From Prevotellaceae bacterium UBA5903 (lineage in GTDB: Bacteria; Bacteroidota; Bacteroidia; Bacteroidales; Bacteroidaceae), in assembly GCA_002431845.1 (NCBI GenBank), contig DJEH01000133.1:4909-10097 (forward strand): a stretch of DNA of 5,189 nt, written 5' to 3'. A program made the position numbers and the translations under genes. Below the pieces are notes generated by a model. It was not told the DNA's origin. It saw nothing but the letters and a program-made list of their open reading frames with translations, and searched no databases. Within the stretch, counting starts at the first letter, position 1. Every line of letters begins with the position of its first letter. Shown here one piece after another: positions 1 through 3,714 of this stretch.

Positions 1-129
1 CATCACCGTGTTCTGTCCCTTGCGCTTTTGGTTAATAGCAATATCAAACGTAACGAACTCCTTACCATCAGCGCTCAAGTGTTGTCGCGCGTCGGCCGTA
101 AGGTTGCCTATAAATATTGCATGGTTCAT
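1..129 (-). CDS. ssb: Single-stranded DNA-binding protein, N-terminal part (runs off the left edge)
   Basis: The first 43 codons are visible, starting at an ATG at 129. The protein opens MNHAIFIGNLTADARQHLS and continues with DGKEFVTFDIAINQ. This matches the first two strands of the SSB OB-fold: the start-proximal I-x-GNL turn, then a 'G..v..f.iA.n' strand. SSB proteins coat single-stranded DNA during replication, recombination and repair; phage and mobile-element copies serve the element's own replication. The rest of the OB-fold and the acidic C-terminal tail lie outside the window, so completeness cannot be judged. There is no clear Shine-Dalgarno site, as is usual in Bacteroidota. It lies downstream of a 345-bp gap holding a compact RNA structure, which may be its leader. 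The family call is fairly sure; whether it is a chromosomal or an element-borne paralogue is not, although the neighbours favour the element. Confidence 0.82.
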   Translation of the reverse strand, partial: MNHAIFIGNLTADARQHLSADGKEFVTFDIAINQKRKGQNTVM

Positions 130-180
130 AAATGAATTAAAGGTTTATAAATACTCTGTTATCATGAATTTGGATTGAGT

Positions 181-270
181 GGGGTGGCGAGTGTCGCTCT
201 CGCTATAGGCATGCAAAGAAAGCGTGAAAGAGGAAAAATATTTGCCCATAGAGCATCCGTGCTCCACCCC
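181..270 (-). ncRNA. Predicted four-way-junction structured RNA (ssb leader or small RNA)
   Basis: Four perfectly nested helices tile the stretch with no unpaired base at the junction. The outer stem is 181-186 with 265-270 (6 bp). The inner arms are 187-191 with 199-203 (5 bp, 7-nt loop), 204-210 with 244-250 (7 bp, 33-nt loop) and 251-255 with 260-264 (5 bp, 4-nt loop). Position 207/247 is A.C on the plus strand but U.G on the minus strand, which favours the minus-strand transcript. On that strand the 7-nt loop AGCGACA could pair through AGCG with CGCU in the large loop, giving a kissing interaction. The RNA lies 52 nt upstream of the ssb-like ATG, has no U-tract after it, and so reads most simply as a 5' leader. 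I do not recognise it as a known riboswitch or ribozyme. An open frame of 42 codons (273 to 145) crosses it and is the main alternative explanation. Confidence 0.55.
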
Positions 271-272
271 CA

Positions 273-292
273 TGCGTGGACTCTACCACGCA
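273..292 (-). other. Perfect 7-bp hairpin next to the junction RNA
   Basis: TGCGTGG at 273-279 pairs with CCACGCA at 286-292 around a 6-nt loop. It is separated by only two bases from the outer stem of the four-way junction, so it is probably a fifth, 5'-side helix of the same minus-strand RNA. No U-tract follows it. Between here and the gene ending at 475 I see only AT-rich sequence without an exact TAnnTTTG promoter or a usable reading frame. Confidence 0.45.
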
Positions 293-474
293 CAAACATC
301 TAACTTAACAACTTCATTATTATCTACCTTACAAGTGGTATCCTAACAATCTTTTTATCACAAATCTTTTACACAATATTCTAAAACTCAAAACCTAATC
401 ATGAATTTATAGATACTTGCGAAAGAGATAACAATAGAGCCGTTAAATGTCAATGTTATACGTTTGCGGTGTGC

Positions 475-684
475 CTACTTACCGTCTCGTTCGGCCACAT
501 ATAGCTTAATAAGGTCGGCATCACTCATGTTGGGATGTTGCTCAGACATGCGTGCGTAAGCACCATTATTTTTCATTTCAGTCACAACAGCATCTTCGTA
601 GTCGCTTTGGCCAGCATAGCCAAGAGCCACGGCAAACACCGCTGTAATGGCTACGTACTTAAGTGTGGTTAATATCTTTTTCAT
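475..684 (-). CDS. Small membrane-anchored or exported protein, unknown function
   Basis: This 69-residue protein starts MKKILTTLKYVAITAVFAV. A basic start followed by a hydrophobic run (about residues 9-24, ending near GYAG) looks like a signal peptide or a single inner-membrane anchor. The remaining 45 residues are hydrophilic and include EMKNNGAYARMSEQ and SDADLIKLYVAERDGK, likely two short helices facing the periplasm. There is no lipobox cysteine. I do not recognise the family; small exported proteins of this size are common in Bacteroidales prophages and conjugative elements. The start at 684 is the only ATG giving the signal-like N terminus. No good Shine-Dalgarno site is present. A -7-type promoter element lies about 170 bases upstream (857-864). 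Confidence 0.72.
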   Translation of the reverse strand: MKKILTTLKYVAITAVFAVALGYAGQSDYEDAVVTEMKNNGAYARMSEQHPNMSDADLIKLYVAERDGK

Positions 685-805
685 ATCACATATTGTTTAT
701 TAGTTGCCCTTGCGCTGCACAACTCTCTCTAATGTCCGGTTACAGAGGTATGCCACGCACAGAGCGTTGGGGATAGCTTTGGGAATTTGGTTATATTTGG
801 GCGCA

Positions 806-833
806 GCTCTTGCCCGCTGAAAGTGCAAAGAGC
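806..833. other. Hairpin in the leader of the small exported protein
   Basis: GCTCTTGC at 806-813 pairs with GCAAAGAGC at 825-833 with a single bulged base. On the plus strand seven Ts follow at 837-843, giving a terminator-like shape, but no plus-strand gene runs into it. On the minus strand it would sit in the leader of the gene starting at 684. The rest of 694-931 shows no gene I can support. Confidence 0.35.
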
Positions 834-856
834 ATGTTTTTTTGAGTAGCTTAAAG

Positions 857-864
857 CAAAATTA
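857..864 (-). promoter_or_regulatory. Bacteroidota -7-type promoter element
   Basis: The minus strand reads TAATTTTG, an exact TAnnTTTG. No TTTG or TTG is found at the expected -33 distance, so this is only half of a consensus promoter. If used, it would start a leader of about 165 nt ahead of the gene at 684. Confidence 0.3.
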
Positions 865-931
865 TCTGTTTGGTTATAGCGTTCTTTGTCTGTGGATATA
901 TTGTTATTATTCAGTTCACTAAAGTTGCTTA

Positions 932-1129
932 TCAATACTGCTCGCGCCATACGCGCTTAAGCTCACTACCTGTAACGAATTTCTTACACGTTACCTTACG
1001 AAAGCCCACATTAATACGTCCTTCGTTAATCCATCTACGCAATGTGCTACGTGCCACACCAAGCAACACAGCAGCCTCACCCACAGGGTAGCGCCCTTCG
1101 TCCTTAACATTTGGTTCACTATTAGTCAT
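932..1129 (-). CDS. Small HTH DNA-binding protein, excisionase/MerR-like
   Basis: This 65-residue protein has a helix-turn-helix at about residues 15-40: YPVGEAAVLLGVARSTLRRW followed by INEGRI. This is the arrangement of the small winged-HTH 'helix-turn-helix domain 17' and excisionase group. The basic wing (GFRKVTCKKFVTGSEL) and final helix follow. Such proteins bind DNA near attachment sites as recombination directionality factors or act as small regulators. Position near the integrase end of an element fits either role, but nothing in the sequence decides between them. Unlike most genes here it has a strong Shine-Dalgarno site 7 nt before the ATG. It probably shares a transcript with the small gene at 1464. 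Confidence 0.78.
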   Translation of the reverse strand: MTNSEPNVKDEGRYPVGEAAVLLGVARSTLRRWINEGRINVGFRKVTCKKFVTGSELKRVWREQY

Positions 1130-1136
1130 CTTCTTA

Positions 1137-1144
1137 CCCTCCTT
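1137..1144 (-). promoter_or_regulatory. Strong Shine-Dalgarno site for the HTH gene at 1129
   Basis: The minus strand reads AAGGAGGG, seven bases before the ATG at 1129. Strong sites like this are unusual in Bacteroidota leaders and support this start codon and efficient translation. Confidence 0.7.
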
Positions 1145-1210
1145 TTTATTGGTTTAATCCGTAAAACCCATATTCATTTCTTTTAATACAGATTTTACTT
1201 TTCACTTATT

Positions 1211-1240
1211 GGTTATCCTTCATTTGGTTATCCTTCATTA
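1211..1240. repeat. Tandem duplication of a 15-bp unit at the end of the gene at 1464
   Basis: GGTTATCCTTCATTT at 1211-1225 is followed directly by GGTTATCCTTCATTA at 1226-1240, identical in 14 of 15 bases. The stop codon of the upstream gene (TAA at 1228-1230) lies across the unit border, so one copy encodes the last residues NEG and the other is downstream of the stop. On the minus strand, a +1-frame ATG in the repeat encodes a ten-residue duplicated pentapeptide (MKDNQ twice). Confidence 0.8.
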
Positions 1241-1464
1241 GGTTCTTTGTATCTCCATACTACGTATGCAACGATACGGCGGCCCTTCTTCTCAGCATCG
1301 TATGTCCATTGCTCCCACCCGCACCGTTTATTCAGCCTATACTTGGCAATATACATAGCTTGCCTCGACGTCCACGTCGCAGGTATCTTAATACTTTCAC
1401 CAGGTTTAATCGCTCGCATCGTACTCGTGATCCTAAGCGATAGCGTACAGCCTTTTTTTTTCAT
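1228..1464 (-). CDS. Small basic protein, possible target of an invertible promoter
   Basis: This 78-residue, very basic protein has the segment ITSTMRAIKPGESIKIPATW at residues 12-31, then a probable helix (SRQAMYIAKYRLNKRC) and strands rich in aromatic residues (WEQWTYD, IVAYVVWRYK). From memory, similar small proteins with an 'MRxxKPGES' motif occur in Bacteroidales phages, perhaps as nucleic-acid-binding early proteins, but I cannot confirm the family. The ATG is followed directly by nine As (MKKK), a slippage-prone tract. A 24-bp inverted repeat ends seven bases upstream of the ATG. In the present orientation the nearest upstream gene is the XRE regulator on the same strand with no terminator between them, so read-through is possible. 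After inversion a consensus promoter would be placed upstream. The HTH gene at 1129 follows. Confidence 0.7.
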   Translation of the reverse strand: MKKKGCTLSLRITSTMRAIKPGESIKIPATWTSRQAMYIAKYRLNKRCGWEQWTYDAEKKGRRIVAYVVWRYKEPNEG

Positions 1465-1471
1465 CGTTTTA

Positions 1472-1495
1472 TATTAAACATAACGTTTATTCTGT
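1472..1495. repeat. 24-bp inverted repeat, left copy (IR-L)
   Basis: Every base pairs with the right copy at 2028-2051 in inverted orientation; identity stops exactly at both ends. Internally it contains TAAAC-GTTAT-GTTTA, a 5-bp dyad around a 5-bp centre, a shape suited to a recombinase core or a dimeric regulator. It lies seven bases upstream of the ATG at 1464. Confidence 0.95.
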
Positions 1496-1501
1496 GCTTT
1501 T

Positions 1502-1870
1502 TTAGTTGTTGCGGCTATCAAGTAATACTTTGATGAGGCGCTCTTTTTCGTCTAAGAGGGCACGGAGCATTGTATTTTCTTTCTTGAGTATTTCCCCTTC
1601 ATTATCAATAGATATATTGCCGTGAATGGAAGCGGGGCTATAACTTCCTTTTGTCTCAATCACGTTGTTTTCTGCCCCTACTGAACCATCGAAGAAAGTG
1701 CGTATATCAACGTTTAACAAAGTCGATATTTTCTCTAAATCGGCTGCTTGCATGTTGTTCTTCTTGATGCAGCGATATAAATTTTGTTCGCTCATTCCAA
1801 TATCTAAGGCAAGTCTCCTAAGCCCTCCCTCTCTCTTTGCAGTAATTTTTTTAATAATGCCTAAATTCAT
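1502..1870 (-). CDS. XRE/Cro-CI-type HTH regulator with C-terminal coiled coil
   Basis: This 122-residue protein has an N-terminal HTH (about residues 17-60: LRRLALDIGMSEQNLYR, then CIKKNNMQAADLEKISTLLN and VDIRTFF), the usual order of Cro/CI family helices. A flexible linker rich in N, G and S follows, then a C-terminal leucine-rich coiled coil (about residues 92-120: EILKKENTMLRALLDEKER). That tail is typical of Bacteroidales phage-type repressors and probably mediates dimer formation. I chose the ATG at 1870; a TTG at 1879 in the same frame would add three residues but is less likely. The whole gene lies between perfect 24-bp inverted repeats, so its orientation may switch. It carries its own upstream region inside the segment, although I found no exact minus-strand promoter there. 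A lysogeny-type repressor is likely but its targets are unknown; the dyads in the repeats are candidates. Confidence 0.85.
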   Translation of the reverse strand: MNLGIIKKITAKREGGLRRLALDIGMSEQNLYRCIKKNNMQAADLEKISTLLNVDIRTFFDGSVGAENNVIETKGSYSPASIHGNISIDNEGEILKKENTMLRALLDEKERLIKVLLDSRNN

Positions 1871-1941
1871 GATATTCAAGTATTTACTTAATATAGTTTA
1901 TAATATATGTTATATCGGTGTAAAAAATATGTATTAAAATA

Positions 1942-1973
1942 TTTGTTTAGTTGTAAAATATATTTTAGATTTG
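1942..1973 (+). promoter_or_regulatory. Consensus Bacteroidota promoter facing right inside the invertible segment
   Basis: TTTG at 1942-1945, a 20-bp spacer and TAGATTTG at 1966-1973 match the -33/-7 consensus in both sequence and spacing. The start of transcription would be near 1980. The early transcript can fold into two hairpins (1983-1989 with 1998-2004, and 2010-2014 with 2019-2023) before crossing the right repeat. No plus-strand gene follows. Confidence 0.7.
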
Positions 1974-2027
1974 CACACGTAAACACTTGAACACAACCAA
2001 GTGTAAACATTGCAATTCTGCAAATAT

Positions 2028-2051
2028 ACAGAATAAACGTTATGTTTAATA
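2028..2051. repeat. 24-bp inverted repeat, right copy (IR-R)
   Basis: Perfect inverse of 1472-1495. It lies about 50 bases downstream of the predicted start of the outward promoter and 15 bases ahead of a terminator-like hairpin. Confidence 0.95.
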
Positions 2052-2066
2052 GCATACGTCTATACC

Positions 2067-2108
2067 AACGCTCTCCACTACCCTATTGCGGATAATGGAG
2101 AGCGTTTT
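2067..2108 (+). terminator. Terminator-like hairpin facing the invertible promoter
   Basis: AACGCTCTCCA at 2067-2077 pairs perfectly with TGGAGAGCGTT at 2096-2106 (11 bp, 18-nt loop), with a short T4 run at 2105-2108. It would end the rightward transcript after about 130 nt. The T-tract is short, so it may be a weaker terminator; the stem also faces the minus strand, where only A-rich sequence flanks it. Confidence 0.55.
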
Positions 2109-2138
2109 GCGTTATAGAAAGAGTAAGAACGATTGCAT

Positions 2139-2174
2139 AAAAAAATCCCCATGGGGTGCAAACCTCATGGGGAT
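2139..2174 (-). terminator. Rho-independent terminator after hicB
   Basis: ATCCCCATG at 2145-2153 pairs with CATGGGGAT at 2166-2174 (9 bp). On the minus strand the stem is followed by seven Ts (2145-2139, the first shared with the stem base). It lies about 110 bases after the hicB stop codon. Between them (2175-2282) I see only a small 5-bp hairpin at 2182-2195 and no gene. Confidence 0.85.
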
Positions 2175-2282
2175 AACTTTGGCTAATTCCTTAGCTGTCA
2201 AACAAATAAAACTAACCTAAAGTATTGCGTCTGTAGATTACAAACGACTTTTGTGTTAAAAGAAAAAATATCAAGAAGTCTT

Positions 2283-2687
2283 TTATGCAAAACGAACATC
2301 TAAAAGTGATGCTGCAAATTTGTGTATGCTATTTTCAATTTTCTCTGTAGTTCGGCGGTTGGGACGAGATGTACCATTGATGTAGTGCGATAATTGCCCT
2401 TGGTTTATACCTGTTATCCTCGACAACCCAGCTAATGTAAAAGCGTATGCATAATGTTGCAAAAAAGATGCCATATCATAGCAGTAGATGAAAACAACTT
2501 CCTCAAAAGCTTCGCCATTCTCAGCATAGAGATGCTTCATATCCTCATACCCTTCTATAAAATCAGCCTTAGCTTCTTCAAGTGTTGCACCCTCACCAGT
2601 AATAAGATATGGCAAGCTATCATCGTCCATGTAAATGCTATATCGTTCTGATGATGAACGCTCTATAATTGCTCTAACCTCCTTCAT
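2283..2687 (-). CDS. hicB: HicB-family antitoxin with C-terminal XRE-type HTH
   Basis: This 134-residue protein has an N-terminal HicB fold at about residues 1-65. The visible marks are the strand RYSIYMDDDSLPYLITGEG and the helix ATLEEAKADFIEGYEDM, the typical 'degraded RNase H' pattern. A C-terminal HTH follows at about residues 83-125 (FTLAGLSRITGINQGQLSHY, then INGTSRPNRRTTEKIE). In HicAB modules the N-terminal part binds and blocks the HicA ribonuclease, and the DNA-binding part represses the operon, more strongly when in complex with HicA. The gene lies 55 bp downstream of hicA in the toxin-first order common for hicAB. The gap holds a 13-bp perfect palindrome that is a candidate operator or processing hairpin. 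Length is normal for HTH-type HicB. The start at 2687 is the first ATG of the domain. Confidence 0.9.
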   Translation of the reverse strand: MKEVRAIIERSSSERYSIYMDDDSLPYLITGEGATLEEAKADFIEGYEDMKHLYAENGEAFEEVVFIYCYDMASFLQHYAYAFTLAGLSRITGINQGQLSHYINGTSRPNRRTTEKIENSIHKFAASLLDVRFA

Positions 2688-2702
2688 AATAATCTATTTT
2701 AT

Positions 2703-2735
2703 AATACTATTGGAGGTCCTTACTCCAATAGTATT
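2703..2735. promoter_or_regulatory. 13-bp perfect palindrome between hicA and hicB
   Basis: AATACTATTGGAG at 2703-2715 pairs with CTCCAATAGTATT at 2723-2735 around a 7-nt centre. Its outer part, ATAATACTATT (2701-2711), recurs at 2963-2973 inside the hicA promoter spacer, so HicB may recognise AATAnTATT at both places. In the mRNA it would form a strong stem that could separate the expression of toxin and antitoxin. No T-tract follows, so it is not a simple terminator. Confidence 0.75.
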
Positions 2736-2742
2736 TTGTATT

Positions 2743-2928
2743 TTACAATCCTGCAGCCCTCAATATGGATTTTAAAGTTCCTGTAGCAACTTCTTCTTTT
2801 ACGTGATGGCTAAATCTAAATCTCTTTCCTGTTTTCGGACTGCACCACAAAGGGTGCCCGCTTTGAGTTTCTCCTGTTGGATAACACCCCGCTTTTTTTA
2901 GTTTTCGTTCTAATTCGTTGTACTTCAT
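2743..2928 (-). CDS. hicA: HicA-family toxin (mRNA interferase)
   Basis: This 61-residue protein follows the HicA dsRBD-like fold: an N-terminal helix (KYNELERKLKKAG), then a strand with the conserved QSGHPLW (His25 in this numbering, the family's catalytic histidine in the 'GSH' position), then KRFRFSHHVKEEVATGTLKS and a C-terminal ILRAAGL helix. HicA cleaves mRNA independently of ribosomes until bound by HicB, encoded next. An in-frame ATG at 2946 would add six residues, but the promoter elements at 2949-2979 place the transcript start at about or past that codon, so I chose 2928, which also gives the usual family length. No key residue is missing, so it should be active. Confidence 0.9.
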   Translation of the reverse strand: MKYNELERKLKKAGCYPTGETQSGHPLWCSPKTGKRFRFSHHVKEEVATGTLKSILRAAGL

Positions 2929-2948
2929 GTTATTTTCTTTTAACATTA

Positions 2949-2979
2949 CAAAGATACTAATAATAATACTATTTGCAAA
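2949..2979 (-). promoter_or_regulatory. hicAB promoter with an embedded operator half-site
   Basis: The minus strand reads TTTG at 2979-2976, a 19-bp spacer and TATCTTTG at 2956-2949, matching the consensus -33/-7. The spacer contains AATAGTATT (2973-2965), the same half-site as in the hicA-hicB palindrome. A repressor bound there would sit between the promoter elements, fitting autoregulation by HicB. Confidence 0.75.
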
Positions 2980-3022
2980 GCATTTAGCAAAAAAATACGA
3001 GATTTAATATTGCGCATGTACT

Positions 3023-3054
3023 AAAAAGAGGATGTATCAAAATGACACACCCTC
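3023..3054 (-). terminator. Rho-independent terminator after the DUF5053-like gene
   Basis: On the minus strand an 11-bp stem (3054-3044 with 3038-3028) contains two G.U pairs that would be A.C mismatches on the other strand, followed by five Ts (3027-3023). This fixes the strand as minus. It insulates hicAB from the genes to the right. Confidence 0.85.
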
Positions 3055-3097
3055 AATCATCAAAAAGGAAAAGTTTAAAAATGAATGACCTATAAAA

Positions 3098-3415
3098 TTA
3101 TTTCTTTTTTGTTTTCTCTATTCTCACAGCAGCCTTTTTAAGTTGGTCTGCCATGTCGTTCAGCGCTGACACAAAGATGTCATATTCTTCTGTCTTGAGT
3201 TCTGCAGGTTTGCCGTTTACGTTATATCCATGCAAACGTTGCAATAACCAATTGCCACTCTTTCCGAAATACTTTCGGGCAATGCCCGAAAAGTTCAGAA
3301 ATTCTCCTACATCAATCAGCGCAAGCCAGGCAGCACCTTTAGTTTCATTCTCCAATAAAACACGTGCCTTTCTCACCGCCTCGTTCATTTTAGTTGTTTG
3401 TTCTTTAGTTTCCAT
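3098..3415 (-). CDS. Probable DUF5053-like small element protein
   Basis: This 105-residue protein has a charged N-terminal helix, a core of ALIDVGEFLNFSGIARKYFG and KSGNWLLQRLHGYNVNGKPA, then an EEYDIFVSALNDMADQLKK helix and a lysine-rich tail. The 'yfGKSrsWl.QRLnG..VNGK.a.f...E...l..aL.di' pattern is what I recall for DUF5053, a family common in Bacteroidales prophages and integrative elements. The core is organised like an atypical HTH, with 'IARKYFGKSGNWLLQRLHG' as a possible recognition unit, so DNA binding is possible but unproven. The start at 3415 is preceded by no strong ribosome site. It follows the 45-codon gene after a GC-rich hairpin and ends in a good terminator, so it may be the last gene of that transcript. 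Confidence 0.75.
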   Translation of the reverse strand: METKEQTTKMNEAVRKARVLLENETKGAAWLALIDVGEFLNFSGIARKYFGKSGNWLLQRLHGYNVNGKPAELKTEEYDIFVSALNDMADQLKKAAVRIEKTKKK

Positions 3416-3426
3416 GTGCGTTGCTT

Positions 3427-3460
3427 AAATCCCCCTCCATTGTAGAGAGGGGGGGATTTT
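3427..3460. terminator. GC-rich hairpin between two small genes
   Basis: CCCCCTC at 3431-3437 pairs with GAGGGGG at 3447-3453 (7 bp, 9-nt loop). It begins two bases after the stop codon of the 45-codon gene. On the minus strand only three Ts follow; on the plus strand four do. It may attenuate transcription into the DUF5053-like gene or stabilise the upstream mRNA end. Confidence 0.5.
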
Positions 3461-3461
3461 G

Positions 3462-3599
3462 TTAGTAATCAATAGCTTTCTCTAATTCTTCAATTAATCT
3501 GCGAGCTTCATCCTTTATTATCCTTTTGTCAGATATTCTATAAAGTTCTTCGAGCATCACTATAGCTTGAGCAGCTATAACTTTTTCCTTTTTAGTCAT
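3462..3599 (-). CDS. 45-residue helical protein, unknown function
   Basis: The frame encodes MTKKEKVIAAQAIVMLEELY, then RISDKRIIKDEARRLIEELE and KAIDY, followed by TAA. It looks like two amphipathic helices separated by a short turn, highly charged, with no membrane segment. It would be easy to miss at this length, but it is supported by a perfect Shine-Dalgarno site (3607-3616), a full consensus promoter (3635-3665) and a hairpin directly after the stop. An ATG at 3603 in another frame ends after three codons and is not the start. I do not recognise a family. Its promoter overlaps a 20-bp palindrome, so it appears to be tightly regulated. A small regulator, a toxin-antitoxin partner or an anti-repressor are possible. 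Confidence 0.72.
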   Translation of the reverse strand: MTKKEKVIAAQAIVMLEELYRISDKRIIKDEARRLIEELEKAIDY

Positions 3600-3606
3600 T
3601 CATTTA

Positions 3607-3616
3607 CACCTCCTTT
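3607..3616 (-). promoter_or_regulatory. Perfect Shine-Dalgarno site for the 45-codon gene
   Basis: The minus strand reads AAAGGAGGTG, ending seven bases before the ATG at 3599. It decides the start codon and implies strong translation in a genome where most leaders here lack such a site. Confidence 0.8.
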
Positions 3617-3634
3617 CTTTTCCTTTTGATAGTA

Positions 3635-3665
3635 CAAAGATAATAAGAAAAAATGTATTATCAAA
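3635..3665 (-). promoter_or_regulatory. Consensus promoter for the 45-codon gene
   Basis: The minus strand reads TTTG at 3665-3662, a 19-bp spacer and TATCTTTG at 3642-3635, the same layout and the same -7 octamer as the hicAB promoter. Transcription would start near 3628, about 28 bases before the ATG. The -33 element sits in the centre of the 20-bp palindrome and one palindrome arm fills the spacer. Confidence 0.75.
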
Positions 3666-3690
3666 GCAAGTAATACATTTTTTCTTATTA
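3641..3690. repeat. 20-bp perfect inverted repeat over a promoter, after the integrase
   Basis: 3641-3660 is the exact inverse of 3671-3690, around a 10-bp centre (TCAAAGCAAG). It is AT-rich with A6/T6 tracts. It starts 24 bases after the integrase stop codon and covers the -33 element and spacer of the next promoter. It may be an operator, a terminator-like stem for the integrase transcript, or both; no proper T-tract follows on the minus strand. Confidence 0.85.
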
Positions 3691-3714
3691 GGAATGTGCA
3701 ATCATACAACCTCT

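Larger units (their letters stand above)
1472..2051. other. Putative invertible segment (XRE regulator plus outward promoter)
   Basis: Two perfect 24-bp inverted repeats flank 532 bp. The interior holds the XRE regulator gene and, close to the right repeat, a full TTTG-N20-TAGATTTG promoter facing right. This is the layout of DNA invertons, which are common in Bacteroidales and usually flip promoters by means of tyrosine or serine recombinases. Here the promoter faces a terminator-like hairpin (OFF); inverted, it would face the gene at 1464 (ON). Inversion itself is inferred. The alternative is that the repeats are paired operators for the XRE protein. Confidence 0.65.

Noticed and set aside
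286..761. Repeated 9-mer CCACGCACA at 286-294 and 753-761
   Set aside because: Too short and without shared context to claim as a functional repeat.
729..950. Minus-strand frame of 73 codons
   Set aside because: It overlaps the end of the HTH gene at 932-1129, has no ribosome site, its peptide has no domain-like pattern, and a promoter-like element and hairpin lie inside it.
870..1091. Plus-strand frame of 73 codons
   Set aside because: It is antisense to the HTH gene with the strong Shine-Dalgarno site, and its composition is that of a shadow frame.
1247..1477. Plus-strand frame rich in hydrophobic residues
   Set aside because: It mirrors the gene at 1228-1464; its membrane-like look comes from reading basic codons in antisense.
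1871..1879. TTG start codon for the XRE regulator at 1879
   Set aside because: An ATG in the same frame follows three codons later and gives the usual start of the HTH domain; no ribosome site favours the TTG.
1665..1937. Plus-strand frame of 90 codons
   Set aside because: It is antisense to the XRE regulator, whose domain structure is clear.
2454..2651. Plus-strand frame of 65 codons
   Set aside because: Shadow of hicB.
2929..2946. Upstream ATG at 2946 for hicA
   Set aside because: The -7 element ends at 2949, so the transcript would begin at about or after this codon; the ATG at 2928 gives the normal HicA length.
3153..3428. Plus-strand frame of 91 codons
   Set aside because: Shadow of the DUF5053-like gene.
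3641..3690. Invertible promoter at the 20-bp palindrome
   Set aside because: The centre is only 10 bp, too short for recombinase-mediated inversion to be plausible, and flipping it would not move a whole promoter.
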